Below the pieces are notes generated by a model that saw only the letters and a program-made list of their open reading frames with translations, had not been told where the DNA came from and did no database searches. Below, piece by piece: positions 51,601-61,349 of a DNA stretch of 64,000 nt. The first letter of the stretch is position 1, and every line of letters begins with the position of its first letter. Both the position numbers and the translations under genes were made by a program. Origin of the DNA: Membranipora membranacea (Eukaryota; Bryozoa; Gymnolaemata; Cheilostomatida; Membraniporidae); the NCBI GenBank assembly GCA_914767715.1, contig OU612067.1:24094162-24158161 (forward strand), written 5' to 3'.

Positions 51601-52589
51601 TTTGAAAATTTCAAGTCAGCTTAATTACCGCCCTATTAATCCGAGGATTCCAATATTCTGGATTTTGAATAAGGCCGATAAGAGCTTGAACTGGTTGGAG
51701 TTTGATAAAGATTTGAGAGAGTTTTAATTTTTGATGTTGCCGTATGGCATGTTTTTTTTTAGCAAAAGTGACCCTAATTAACACGGACGCTGACGGAGAA
51801 TGAAAAGCCGCAGAGGCAAATTGTTTGCTGATTTGAGATAAGCAGAAGTTGCTCCTCCTCATGAGGTGAGTTAGAAGCAAATCTATTTTTTGATCTGAGC
51901 GAAAAAAAAGCGTGATACCCACCCTTGGTATTATTTTGAAAATTTCAAGTCAGCTTAATTACCGCCCTATTAATCCGAGGATTCCAATATTCTGGATTTT
52001 GAATAAGGCCGATAAGAGCTTGATCTGGTTGGAGTTTGATAAAGAGTCGAGAGAGTTTTAATTTTTGATGTTGCCGTATGGCATGTTTTTTTTTAGCAAA
52101 AGTGACCCTAATTAAAACGGACGCTGACGGAGAATGAAAAGCCGCAGAGGCAAACGGTTTGCTGATTCGAGATAAGCAGAAGTTGCTCCTCCTCATGAGG
52201 TGAGTTAGAAGCAAATCTATTTTTTGACCTGAGCGAAAAAAAAGCGTGATACCCACCCTTGGTATTATTTTGAAAATTTCAAGTCAGCTTAATTACCGCC
52301 CTATTAATCCGAGGATTCCAATATTCTGGATTTTGAATAAGGCCGATAAGAGCTTGAACTGGTTGGAGTTTGAAAAGATTCGAGAGAGTTTTAATTTTTG
52401 ATGTTGCCATATGGCATGTTTTTTTTTAGCAAAAGTGACCCTAATTAAAACGGACGCTGACAGAGAATGAAAAGCCGCAGAGGCAAACGGTTTGCTGATT
52501 CGAGATAAGCAGAAGTTGCTCCTCCTCATGAGGCGAGTTAGAAGCAAATCTATTTTTTGATCTGAGCGAAAAAAAAGCGCGATACCCAC
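48608..52589 (+). repeat. Twelve-monomer higher-order repeat, copy 3
   Basis: Tandem to copy 2 with a 4,004-bp period and the same monomer order. Its last monomer keeps the full GTTTGAAAAG ... GAGGCGAG ... GCGCGAT type, unlike the chimeric end of copy 2. The sequence after it continues as after the hexamer expansion (see 52612-53924). Confidence 0.8.
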
Positions 52590-52611
52590 CCTTGGTATTA
52601 TTTTGAAAATT

Positions 52612-53924
52612 TCAAGTCAGCTTAATTACCGCCCTATTAATCCGAGGATTCCAATATTCTGGATTTTGAATAAGGCCGATAAGAGCTTGAACTGGTTGGA
52701 GTTTGATAAAGATTCGAGAGAGTTTTAATTTTTGATGTTGCCGTATGGCATGTTTTTTTTTAGCAAAAGTGACCCTAATTATAACGGACGCTGACGGAGA
52801 ATGAAATGCCGCAGAGGCAAACGGTTTGCTGATTCGAGATAAGCAGAAGTTGCTCCTCCTCATGAGGTGAGTTAGAAGCAAATCTATTTTTTGATCTGAG
52901 CGAAAAAAAAGCGTGATACCCACCCTTGGTATTATTTTGAAAATTTCAAGTCAGCTTAATTACCGCCCTATTAATCCGAGGATTCCAATGTTCTGGATTT
53001 TGAATAAGGCCGATAAGAGCTTGAACTGGTTGGAGTTTGATAAAGATTCGAGAGAGTTTTAATTTTTGATGTTGCCGTATGGCATGTTTTATTTTAGCAA
53101 AAGTGACCCTAATTAAATCGGACGCTGACGGAGAATGAAAAGCCGCAAGGGCAATCGGTTTGCTGATTCGAGATAAGCAGGAGTTGCTCCTCCTCATGAG
53201 GTGAGTTAGAAGCAAATCTATTTTTTGATCTGAGCGAAAAAAAAGCGTGATACCCACCCTTGGTATTATTTTGAAAATTTCAAGTCAGCTTAATTACCGC
53301 CCTATTAATCCGAGGATTCCAATATTCTGGATTTTGAATAAGGTCGATAAGAGCTTGAACTGGTTGGAGTTTGATAAAGATTCGAGAGAGTTTTAATTTT
53401 TGATGTTGCCGTATGGCATGTTTTTTTTTAGCAAAAGTGACCCTAATTGAAACTGACGCTGACGGAGAATGAAAAGCCGCAGAGGCAAACGGTTTGCTGA
53501 TTCGAGATAAGCAGAAGTTGCTCCTCCTCATGAGGTGAGTTAGAAGCAAATCTTTTTTTTGATCTGAGCGAAAAAAAAGCGTGATACCCACCCTTGGTAT
53601 TATTTTGAAAATTTCAAGTCAGCTTAATTACCGCCCTATTAATCCGAGGATTCCAATATCCTGGATTTTTAATAAGGCCGATAAGAGCTTGAACTGGTTG
53701 GAGTTTGATAAAGATTCGAGAGAGTTTTAATTTTTGATGTTGCCGTATGGCATGTTTTTTTTAGCAAAAGTGACCCTAATTAAAACGGATGCTGACGGAG
53801 AATGAAAAGCCGCAGAGGCAAACGGTTTGCTGATTCGAGATAAGCAGAAGTTGCTCCTCCTCATGAGGTGAGTTAGAAGCAAATCTTTTTTTTGATCTGA
53901 GCGAAAAAAAAGCGTGATACCCAC
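52612..53924 (+). repeat. Copy of the 43269-44581 segment
   Basis: Same four diagnostic monomers in the same order as at 43269-44581. Small differences such as CCGCAAGGGCAATCGG and GCAGGAGTTGC distinguish this copy. Confidence 0.75.
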
Positions 53925-54279
53925 CCTTGGTATTATTTTGAAAATTTCAAGTCAGCTTAATTACCGCCCTATTAATCCGAGGATTCCAATATTCTGGATT
54001 TTGAATAAGGCCGATAAGAGCTTGAACTGGTTGGAGTTTGATAAAGATTCGAGAGAGTTTTAATTTTTGATGTTGCCGTATGGCATGTTTTTTTTAGCAA
54101 AAGTGACCCTAATTGAAACTGACGCTGACGGAGAATGAAAAGCCGCAGAGGCAAACGGTTTGCTGATTCGAGATAAGCAGAAGTTGCTCCTCCTCATGAG
54201 GTGAGTTAGAAGCAAATCTTTTTTTTGATCTGAGCGAAAAAAAAGCGTGATACCCACCCTTGGTATTATTTTGAAAATT

Positions 54280-55259
54280 TCAAGTCAGCTTAATTACCGC
54301 CCTATTAATCCGAGGATTCCAATATTCTGGATTTTTAATAAGGCCGATAAGAGCTTGAACTGGTTGGAGTTTGATAAAGATTCGAGAGAGTTTTAATTTT
54401 TGATGTTGCCGTATGGCATGTTTTTTTTTAGCAAAAGTGACCCTAATTAAAACGGACGCTGACGGAGAATGAAAAGCCGCAGAGGCAAACGGTTTGCTGA
54501 TTCGAGATAAGCAGAAGTTGCTCCTCCTCATGAGGTGAGTTAGAAGCAAATCTATATTTTGATCTGAGCGAAAAAAAAGCGTGATACCCACCCTTGGTAT
54601 TATTTTGAAAATTTCAAGTCAGCTTAATTACCGCCCTATTAATCCGAGGATTCCAATATTCTGGATTTTGAATAAGGCCGATAAGAGCGTGAACTGGTTG
54701 GAGTTTGATAAAGATTCGAGAGAGTTTTAATTTTTGATGTTGCCGTATGGCATGTTTTTTTTTAGCAAAAGTGACCCTAATTAAAACGGACGCTGACGGA
54801 GAATGAAAAGCCGCAGAGGCAAACGGTTTGCTGATTCGAGATAAGCAGAAGTTGCTCCTCCTCATGAGGTGAGTTAGAAGCAAATCTATTTTTTGATCTG
54901 AGCGAAAAAAAAGCGTGATACCCACCCTTGGTATTATTTTGAAAATTCCAAGTCAGCTTAATTACCGCCCTATTAATCCGAGGATTCCAATATTCTGGAT
55001 TTTGAATAAGGCCGATAAGAGCTTGAACTGGTTGGAGTTTGATAAAGATTCGAGAGAGTTTTAATTTTTGATGTTGCCGTATGGCATGTTTTTTTTTAGC
55101 AAAAGTGACCCTAATTAAAACGGACGCTGACGGAGAATGGAAAGCCGCAGAGGCAAACGGTTTGCTGATTCGAGATAAGCAGAAGTTGCTCCTCCTCATG
55201 AGGTGAGTTAGAAGCAAATCTATTTTTTGATCCGAGCGAAAAAAAAGCGTGATACCCAC
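54280..55259 (+). repeat. Segment duplicated at 61705-62684 (offset 7,425 bp)
   Basis: The private variants CTATATTTTGATC (54552 and 61977), AGCGTGAACTGG (near 54687 and 62112) and GAAAATTCCAAG (54940 and 62365) recur 7,425 bp apart. Subtracting the 3,749-bp retrotransposon leaves 3,676 bp, which is eleven monomers. The retrotransposon sits in the region following only the first copy. Confidence 0.75.
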
Positions 55260-55468
55260 CCTTGGTATTATTTTGAAAATTTCAAGTCAGCTTAATTACC
55301 GCCCTATTAATCCGAGGATTCCAATATTCTGGATTTTGAATAAGGCCGATAAGAGCTTGAACTGGTTGGAGTTTGATAAAGATTCGAGAGAGTTTTAATT
55401 TTTGATGTTGCCGTATGGCATGTTTTTTTTTAGCAAAAGTGACCCTAATTAAAACGGACGCTGACGGA

Positions 55469-55472
55469 GAAT
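55469..55472. other. Possible target-site duplication GAAT, left copy
   Basis: The last satellite bases before the element are GAAT; the same four bases precede the resumed satellite at 59222-59225. Uninterrupted monomers read GGAGAATGAAAAGCC, so one extra GAAT is present. The element's own 5' end also contains TGTGAAT repeats, so microhomology is an alternative. Confidence 0.5.
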
Positions 55473-55603
55473 ATATATATATACTTTTTATTGGCATCAA
55501 AAGTCATCTCATTCGAAATGTTTTGCACTCAGTGCCAGAAAACAATTTTTTTTATAACAAAAAAAGAGAAACAGAAGGGAAATAATATCATCAATGATGT
55601 TGG
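55473..55603 (-). terminator. Retrotransposon 3' UTR with AATAAA and TA-repeat tail
   Basis: About 130 bases follow the ORF2 stop. AATAAA lies on the minus strand at 55492-55487, within CCAATAAAAAG. It is followed directly by a tail of TA repeats (55473-55483) instead of poly-A. A short perfect inverted repeat GCACT-C-AGTGC (55525-55535, + strand) could form a small stem used in 3'-end recognition by the reverse transcriptase; that role is only inferred. Confidence 0.7.
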
Positions 55604-58347
55604 TCAAGTCGATAATATATGGTTGAAAAGTAAAGTTTTGAATGAACTGAACTTTTCTTTAGATCTCAAATGTAACGGTAAAGAATTGTATGTAGCAGAA
55701 ACTTTGTATCTTAGATTGTCTGTATGATATAAAAGTAAATGTTTATCACGAAAATTGAACTTGGTAGTGTTTTTAAATCCTCTATATATAAATGGAGGTG
55801 TTAAAAAATTGTTTATCTTATGCGCAAAAAGTGAAGTGAAATAACAAACAAGCTTAGGAAGAGGTAGGAGTTGTAATGATTGTGTAATGGATTCGGTTGA
55901 AATGAGATAATACGGGATGTAATGCACATTGGCGATAATGCGTAAAGCCCGTTTTTGCAACAAAAATAATCTATTGAGGGCATTATTGCAGGACAAGTTG
56001 CCAATGATATGGATACCATATATAAGGTGACAATAGATAAACTGGAAGTAAAATGTGCGGGCACTTGCTATATCCAAGAAGTATCTCAAATTTTGAAGTA
56101 GGTAAACATTCCGTTGTACCTTTTTATATACATACTCTAGATGATCCTGCCATGAAAGCGAGTCATTCAACACAAAACCCAGAAGCCTTGTAGTTCTCTG
56201 TCTGTTTAGTTTTTCATGCCCTATGTACAGTTCCAGGTCATAAAGCGGATCTGAGATATTAAGTAGCATGTAATGAGATTTCTGAACATTTATAACCATC
56301 CGGTTACGATTGCACCAATCCAAAATGCCACTTAAATCTACAGATGCCTTTGCCTTTAGTTGCTGAAGGTTTTTATTAGATGACAGGAACACTGTATCAT
56401 CAGCATATGCATATGATGATGAGTCTGATTTTGATGAAGTTAATAAATCATTTATGAAGATGAGAAACAAAGTTGGTGCTAGGATTGAACCTTGAGGGAC
56501 CCCTATTGTGATAGGCAATCTACAAGATTCAATATTATTGAGTTTAACAAACTGCCTTCTGTCTGTCAGAAGGTGTCAAGAAGTTTTAACATATTTCCTC
56601 CGATGCCGCAAGCCTTCAACTTATTGTGTAGTAAAACATGGGATACACAGTCAAATGCCTTTTTAAAATCCAGAAAAAGTAATGTCATAAAATTTCCATT
56701 AATTTTCTCCACCAAAGAGTCTGAAATAATTTTAAATAAACTGTCTGAACAAGAATGGCCTTTTCTAAATCCACATTGAAGCTCATGGATGATTTTGTTC
56801 TTAGTGAGATATTCTTGCAGATGGTGATTTATGTGTTTCTCAAATATTTTTGAAAGAACAGGCAAGACTGAAATTGGCCTATAATTTGATGGGTTATTTA
56901 TATCCCCAGATTTATGTATTGGCGAAACTCGAGCTAGTTTCCATGTTGAAGGGAACTGTCCTTTGCTTAAAACCCTGTTAAACATATCGGTGACAATATC
57001 CACAATATAAGGCCAAACAAGCTTCAACATCTTCACTGTAATTCTGTCAGGTCCTGTACTTTTACTATCAGGAATGTGGAACAATATTCTTGTACATGTG
57101 AAAGGGGTGAATTGTGGTATGTCTGTCAAATTATGTTTGGATACGGGAAATGTCATCTCATCTGTTACGACAAGGTTCTTTGTGATTGATTTTGCAATGG
57201 ATGTGAAATGGCTGTTAAATTGATCTGCACTCAAATTTGTCGCAGGGAAAGTCTCCTTTTTTTTATTCTTTAATACATCCCAAACAGGTTTTGTATTACC
57301 TTTAGACTCTTTAATAATATTAGAAATAGCTCTTTTCTTCTTTTGTCTGATCATATTAGTGACATAATTTCGCTGTTTTTTATATCCTTCCCAATCACCG
57401 TTTTGTTTGAGTTGATCTCTGATTTTGATGTTCATTTTTACCTCATCATCCAACCATTTTGGAAGATTATGCGTTCTTACAAAACGAGTCTTCTCAAACA
57501 CGAGTTTTGATATAAGATGATTCAAATGGCTATAGAACTTCTCAAACATTGAGTCTATTGATCTTTCATACAGTACGTAACCAAAATTTTCCCTTGAGAA
57601 TGTGTTAAAAATGTTTTCAGGTGTTGCAAATGAATAATCCAAAAATGTTACCTTACATCTTTGTTTAGATATTTTAACATTTTTATCAATCTCTCTTGAA
57701 GCTACTATCATGAAATGATCACTCAGTGAATATTTGATGACACCAGATTTAGCAATATTGTCACTTTTACTTGAATAGATGTGGTCAATTAGTGTCCTTG
57801 ATGAATTAGTTATGCGAGTGGGTTCAGATATAAGTTGATTCAACAGTAGTGGAGAGGTAACATTATCTAACCACCTGTTTTTCGAAGTTGGATTCAGCAA
57901 ATCAATATTAAAATCACCAAATATTATAATTTCATCGTTCAAACCATAACAACGCTCGACAAACTCTGAAAAGTCTGTGTTCCATGATGCTTTTGATTGG
58001 GGAGGTCTATATAAGTATGTGACCAAAAAACTCTTTTGGCTTCTGGGTCTGACCTTGACTGTTATACTCTCATCCATGTAAAGATCTAAATTTTCCAGAT
58101 GTTCAATGACCAGTGAATCATGGACATAGCAGAGTAATCCCCCACCATTGTTACAGAGCCTATCCCTTCTTATCATCTTATATCCTGGTACCTCATATAG
58201 GCAGCTGTCATCATTTTCATTCAAAAATGTTTCAGCCAAACACAGTATACTAAATTTGTGATCACTAAGAATTAAACGAACCTCTTCCAGTTTGCTTGCC
58301 AATCCACGGATATTAAGATATGCGCTATGAAAATTCGTTGCCATCAT
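55604..58347 (-). pseudogene. Retrotransposon ORF2 polyprotein (endonuclease-reverse transcriptase), one frameshift
   Basis: ORF2 starts at ATG 58347 and reads 593 residues to a TGA at 56568-56566. The rest continues in another frame to the stop at 55604; the two parts total about 914 residues, normal for CR1/L2 ORF2. The endonuclease domain spans about residues 8-220: NIRGL (12-16), AETF (38-41), YRPP (113-116), GDFNID (144-149), LIDHI (186-190) and SDH (209-211). Reverse transcriptase follows: STGPD (430-434), NYRPIS (488-493), GFRKGHS (526-532) and LDFKKAFD (559-566), then past the break GVPQGS and the catalytic YADD (56407-56396), then a long C-terminal region. The break is a single missing base near 56566-56575, between LLDTF and the next in-frame segment, so it removes YADD from the first frame. 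No other stop is seen, which suggests a young copy or a sequencing error. Confidence 0.9.
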
Positions 58348-58886
58348 AGAAGTTTTTCAAAATGGCATTTAAGTTTAAGTGAGTCTAAAATCATACCTTG
58401 ACTGAGGACCTTGTTGTATTGGTCCTGAGTGTCAAACTTTACTTTAAAGATGCGCATTTTCTTTTCCCCTTTGTAAATCCTTATAGCTGAAGAGTTGGGG
58501 AAATTCTGTGATATCTCTTTTATTACAAGTTCATCATCAGCATCGATAGGAATGCCTCTCAGCATACCAGTGTTGACTTTTGCTGATTCTGGATTGATTG
58601 TCTTTCTTACTTGCGAATTTTCAAATAGTAATGTATTCCAAGTGTTTATCAACTTGGTCACGGTCTTTTCATCGCGAAGGTGCAGCATAATTTTTGGAGA
58701 TTCTGTCTTGAAATTGTAGGTCGTTATGTTTTCTATGATTGTTGGGCCGAATTCACGGTTAATCTCACGTCTGATGTTGTCTTGATTATAGTTTTGGTAG
58801 GTTTTTGATGACTTGTTGATACTTATTACGATGCAGTGCTTGGGGTTGAAGTTGTTTGGACGAGTTGTTTTTGTAATAGATGGCAT
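58344..58886 (-). CDS. Retrotransposon ORF1 protein, RRM-like
   Basis: Open frame of 180 residues from ATG at 58886 to TGA at 58346-58344. ORF1 proteins of this group bind the element RNA and help form the cytoplasmic RNP. Two segments look like RRM-type folds: about residues 16-95 and about 97-178. The second has VNTGMLRGIPIDADDE (beta strand into helix), FPNSSAIRIYKG, and IFKVKFDTQDQYNKVL. This resembles the RRM-like half of CR1/L2/Jockey ORF1, but the CCHC zinc knuckles that usually follow are missing; the frame ends right after KCHFEKLL and runs into ORF2. The stop overlaps the ORF2 start as ATGA. A second ATG with the same first nine codons lies 176 bp upstream at 59062, in another frame, because the 5' region is duplicated. 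Confidence 0.75.
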   Translation of the reverse strand: MPSITKTTRPNNFNPKHCIVISINKSSKTYQNYNQDNIRREINREFGPTIIENITTYNFKTESPKIMLHLRDEKTVTKLINTWNTLLFENSQVRKTINPESAKVNTGMLRGIPIDADDELVIKEISQNFPNSSAIRIYKGEKKMRIFKVKFDTQDQYNKVLSQGMILDSLKLKCHFEKLL

Positions 58887-59035
58887 GTGATCTGGTGTGT
58901 TGGATGTAGTTGCCGGTGAACTTGGTGTTGGTGTGTTTTGATGTGTTGTTGATGAAGGAATATTTCTGTGGAGTTTTCTGTGAATTTAGAATTTTTCTGT
59001 GGAGTTTTCTGTGGAGTTTTCTGTGGAGTTTTCTG
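58860..59035 (-). repeat. 5' tandem unit, ORF1-proximal copy (176 bp)
   Basis: This unit begins in the first codons of ORF1 and extends upstream. The following 160 bases or so recur at a fixed 176-bp offset with a single visible substitution (GAATTTTTC against GAATATTTC). It ends in four TCTGTGGAG-type 12-bp subrepeats. Confidence 0.85.
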
Positions 59036-59221
59036 ACGAGTTGTTTTTGTAATAGATGGCATGTGATCTGGTGTGTTGGATGTAGTTGCCGGTGAACTTG
59101 GTGTTGGTGTGTTTTGATGTGTTGTTGATGAAGGAATATTTCTGTGGAGTTTTCTGTGAATTTAGAATATTTCTGTGGAGTTTTCTGTGGAGTTTAGGAA
59201 TATTTCTGTGAATATTTCTGT
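58887..59221 (-). promoter_or_regulatory. Retrotransposon 5' region with tandem units
   Basis: The 5' untranslated region upstream of ORF1. It is made mostly of a 176-bp duplication (58860-59035 and 59036 onward) and of short TCTGTGGAGTTT-type subrepeats. In non-LTR elements an internal promoter normally lies in the 5' UTR, and repeated monomers there are known from mouse L1; a promoter role here is inferred only. No TATA box or other recognised promoter motif was identified. Confidence 0.45.
59036..59213 (-). repeat. 5' tandem unit, distal copy
   Basis: Second copy of the 176-bp unit, containing its own copy of the ORF1 start and first nine codons (ATG at 59062-59060). It diverges after about 59196 into GGAATATTTCTGTG, and the element then ends in two ATTTCTGTGAAT copies (59202-59213 and 59214-59225, + strand). 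Confidence 0.8.
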
Positions 59222-59225
59222 GAAT
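59222..59225. other. Possible target-site duplication GAAT, right copy
   Basis: Matches the left copy at 55469-55472. It is also the end of a 12-bp ATTTCTGTGAAT repeat of the element, so its origin is ambiguous. Confidence 0.5.
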
Positions 59226-60484
59226 GAAAAGCCGCAGAGGCAAACGGTTTGCTGATTCGAGATAAGCAGAAGTTGCTCCTCCTCCTGAGGTGAGTTAGAA
59301 GCAAATCTATTTTTTGATCTGAGCGAAAAAAAAGCGTGATACCCAATTTTGATATTATTTTGAAAATTTCAAGTCAGCTTAATTACCGCCCTATTACTCC
59401 GAGGATTCCAATATTCTGGATTTTGAATAAGGCCGATAAGAGCTTGAACTGGTTGGAGTTTGATAAAGATTCGAGAGAGTTTAAATTTTTGATGTTGCCG
59501 TATGGCATGTTTTTTTTTTAGCAAAAGTGACCCTAATTAAATCGGACGCTGACGGAGAATGAAAAGCCGCAGGGGCAATCGGTTTGCTGATTCGAGATCA
59601 GCAGAAGTTGCTCCTCCTCATGAGGTGAGTTAAAAGCAAATCTATTTTTTGATCTGAGCGAAAAAAAAGCGTGATACCCACCCTTGGTATTATTTTGAAA
59701 ATTTCAAGTCAGCTTAATTACCGCCCTATTAATCCGAGGATTCCAATATTCTGGATTTTGAATAAGGTCGATAAGAGCTTGAACTGGTTGGAGTTTGATA
59801 AAGATTCGAGAGAGTTTTAATTTTTGATGTTGCCGTATGGCATGTTTTTTTTTAGCAAAAGTGACCCTAATTGAAACTGACGCTGACGGAGAATGAAAAG
59901 CCGCAGAGGCAAACGGTTTGCTGATTCGAGATAAGCAGAAGTTGCTCCTCCTCATGAGGTGAGTTAGAAGCAAATCTTTTTTTTTGATCTGAGCGAAAAA
60001 AAAGCGTGATACCCACCCTTGGTATTATTTTGAAAATTTCAAGTCAGCTTAATTACCGCCCTATTAATCCGAGGATTCCAATATCCTGGATTTTTAATAA
60101 GGCCGATAAGAGCTTGAACTGGTTGGAGTTTGATAAAGATTCGAGAGAGTTTTAATTTTTGATGTTGCCGTATGGCATGTTTTTTTTAGCAAAAGTGACC
60201 CTAATTAAAACGGATGCTGACGGAGAATGAAAAGCCGCAGAGGCAAACGGTTTGCTGATTCGAGATAAGCAGAAGTTGCTCCTCCTCATGAGGTGAGTTA
60301 GAAGCAAATCTTTTTTTTGATCTGAGCGAAAAAAAAGCGTGATACCCACCCTTGGTATTATTTTGAAAATTTCAAGTCAGCTTAATTACCGCCCTATTAA
60401 TCCGAGGATTCCAATATTCTGGATTTTGAATAAGGCCGATAAGAGCTTGAACTGGTTGGAGTTTGATAAAGATTCGAGAGAGTT

Positions 60485-61349
60485 TTAATTTTTGATGTTG
60501 CCGTATGGCATGTTTTTTTTAGCAAAAGTGACCCTAATTAAAACGGATGCTGACGGAGAATGAAGAACCGCAGAGGCAAACGGTTTGCTGATTCGAGATA
60601 AGTAGAAGTTGCTCCTCCTCATGAGGTGAGTTAGAAGCAAATCTATTTTTTGATCTGAGCGAAAAAAAAGCGTGATACCCACCCTTGGTATTATTTTGAA
60701 AATTTCGAGTCAGATTAATTACCGCCCTATTAATCCGAGGATTCCAATACTCTGGATTTTGAATAAGGCCGATAAGAGCTTGAACTGGTTGGAGTTTGAT
60801 AAAGATTCGAGAGAGTTTTAATTTTTGATGTTGCCGTATGGCATGTTTTTTTTTAGCAAAAGTGACCCTAATTGAAACTGACGCTGACGGAGAATGAAAA
60901 GCCGCAGAGGCAAACGGTTTGCTGATTCGAGATAAGCAGAAGTTGCTCCTCCTCATGAGGTGAGTTAGAAGCAAATCTTTTTTTTGATCTGAGCGAAAAA
61001 AAAGCGTGATACCCACCCTTGGTATTATTTTGAAAATTTCAAGTCAGCTTAATTACCGCCCTATTAATCCGAGGATTCCAATATCCTGGATTTTTAATAA
61101 GGCCGATAAGAGCTTGAACTGGTTGGAGTTTGATAAAGATTCGAGAGAGTTTTAATTTTTGATGTTGCCGTATGGCATGTTTTTTTTAGCAAAAGTGACC
61201 CTAATTAAAACGGATGCTGACGGAGAATGAAAAGCCGCAGAGGCAAACGGTTTGCTGATTCGAGATAAGCAGAAGTTGCTCCTCCTCATGAGGTGAGTTA
61301 GAAGCAAATCTGTTTTTTGATCTGAGCGAAAACAAAGCGTGATACCCAC
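60485..61349 (+). repeat. Segment matching 36376-37240 (offset 24,109 bp)
   Basis: Both places have AAGTAGAAG, an altered ACCGCAGAGG, then GTCAGATTAATT, CCAATACTCTGG, AATTGAAACTGACG and AATATCCTGGATTTTTAAT at the same spacing. The match bridges the retrotransposon and about 23 kb of other satellite. Confidence 0.7.

Larger units (their letters stand above)
1..55472 (+). repeat. Satellite array, left part (about 334-bp monomer, head-to-tail)
   Basis: About 166 tandem copies of one AT-rich monomer fill this stretch without any unique sequence between them, and all are in the same orientation. Landmarks recur at every period: GATTCGAGATAAGC, the palindrome CCTCATGAGG, GTGAGT, a T6 run, GCG-A8-GCG, GATACCCACCCTTGGTATT, GAGTTTGATAAAGATTCGAG and GGCATG-T9-AG. 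Typical period is 333-336 bp, varying with the A8 and T9 tract lengths; shorter monomers carry an 11-, 12- or 13-bp deletion at a hairpin. The array is already in progress at base 1, so the true left end lies outside. Long open frames on the minus strand recur in each monomer but lack ATG at their first residue and are not accepted as genes. No family name is recognised. Long homogeneous satellites of this kind are typical of centromeric or pericentromeric heterochromatin; that location is inferred, not seen. Confidence 0.97.
55473..59221 (-). mobile_element. Near full-length CR1/L2-like non-LTR retrotransposon
   Basis: A unique 3.7-kb sequence interrupts the satellite. On the minus strand it has, in order, a 5' region with tandem repeats, ORF1, ORF2 with an AP-type endonuclease followed by reverse transcriptase, a short 3' UTR with AATAAA, and a TA-repeat tail. 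No long terminal repeats are seen. The domain order, motifs such as NYRPIS, GFRKGHS, GVPQGS and YADD, the long C-terminal region with LLQKRALRII, and a microsatellite instead of poly-A at the 3' end fit the CR1/L2 branch. Exact clade is uncertain. The 5' limit is uncertain by a few bases because the element ends in two copies of ATTCACAGAAAT (minus strand) that overlap the possible GAAT target duplication. One frameshift in ORF2 makes this copy probably non-autonomous. Confidence 0.93.

Noticed and set aside
144-55259. Repeated minus-strand open frames of 60-200 codons in nearly every monomer, as protein genes
   Set aside because: They start with GTG or TTG, switch frame with A-tract length, fuse or split with single-base indels, have no recognisable domain, and simply follow the tandem repeat.
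1-55472. CRISPR array
   Set aside because: There are no short repeats with unique spacers; the whole 334-bp period is repeated, and the window is eukaryotic.
55491-55727. Plus-strand open frame opposite the 3' UTR and the end of ORF2
   Set aside because: It is antisense to the reverse transcriptase C-terminal region and shows no family resemblance.
55813-56064. Minus-strand second frame inside ORF2
   Set aside because: It overlaps the reverse transcriptase C-terminal region in a different frame and has no support of its own.
56492-56779. Plus-strand open frame opposite ORF2
   Set aside because: It is a shadow of the reverse transcriptase coding strand.
58495-58719. Plus-strand open frame opposite ORF1
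   Set aside because: It is a shadow of ORF1 and has no recognisable product.
55473-59221. LTR retrotransposon or integrated virus
   Set aside because: No terminal repeats, protease, integrase, RNase H or envelope are seen; the endonuclease-RT order and the TA-repeat tail are those of a non-LTR element.
58986-59243. Minus-strand open frame beginning in satellite and running into the retrotransposon 5' repeats
   Set aside because: It crosses the insertion boundary and consists of translated short tandem repeats; a chance fusion.
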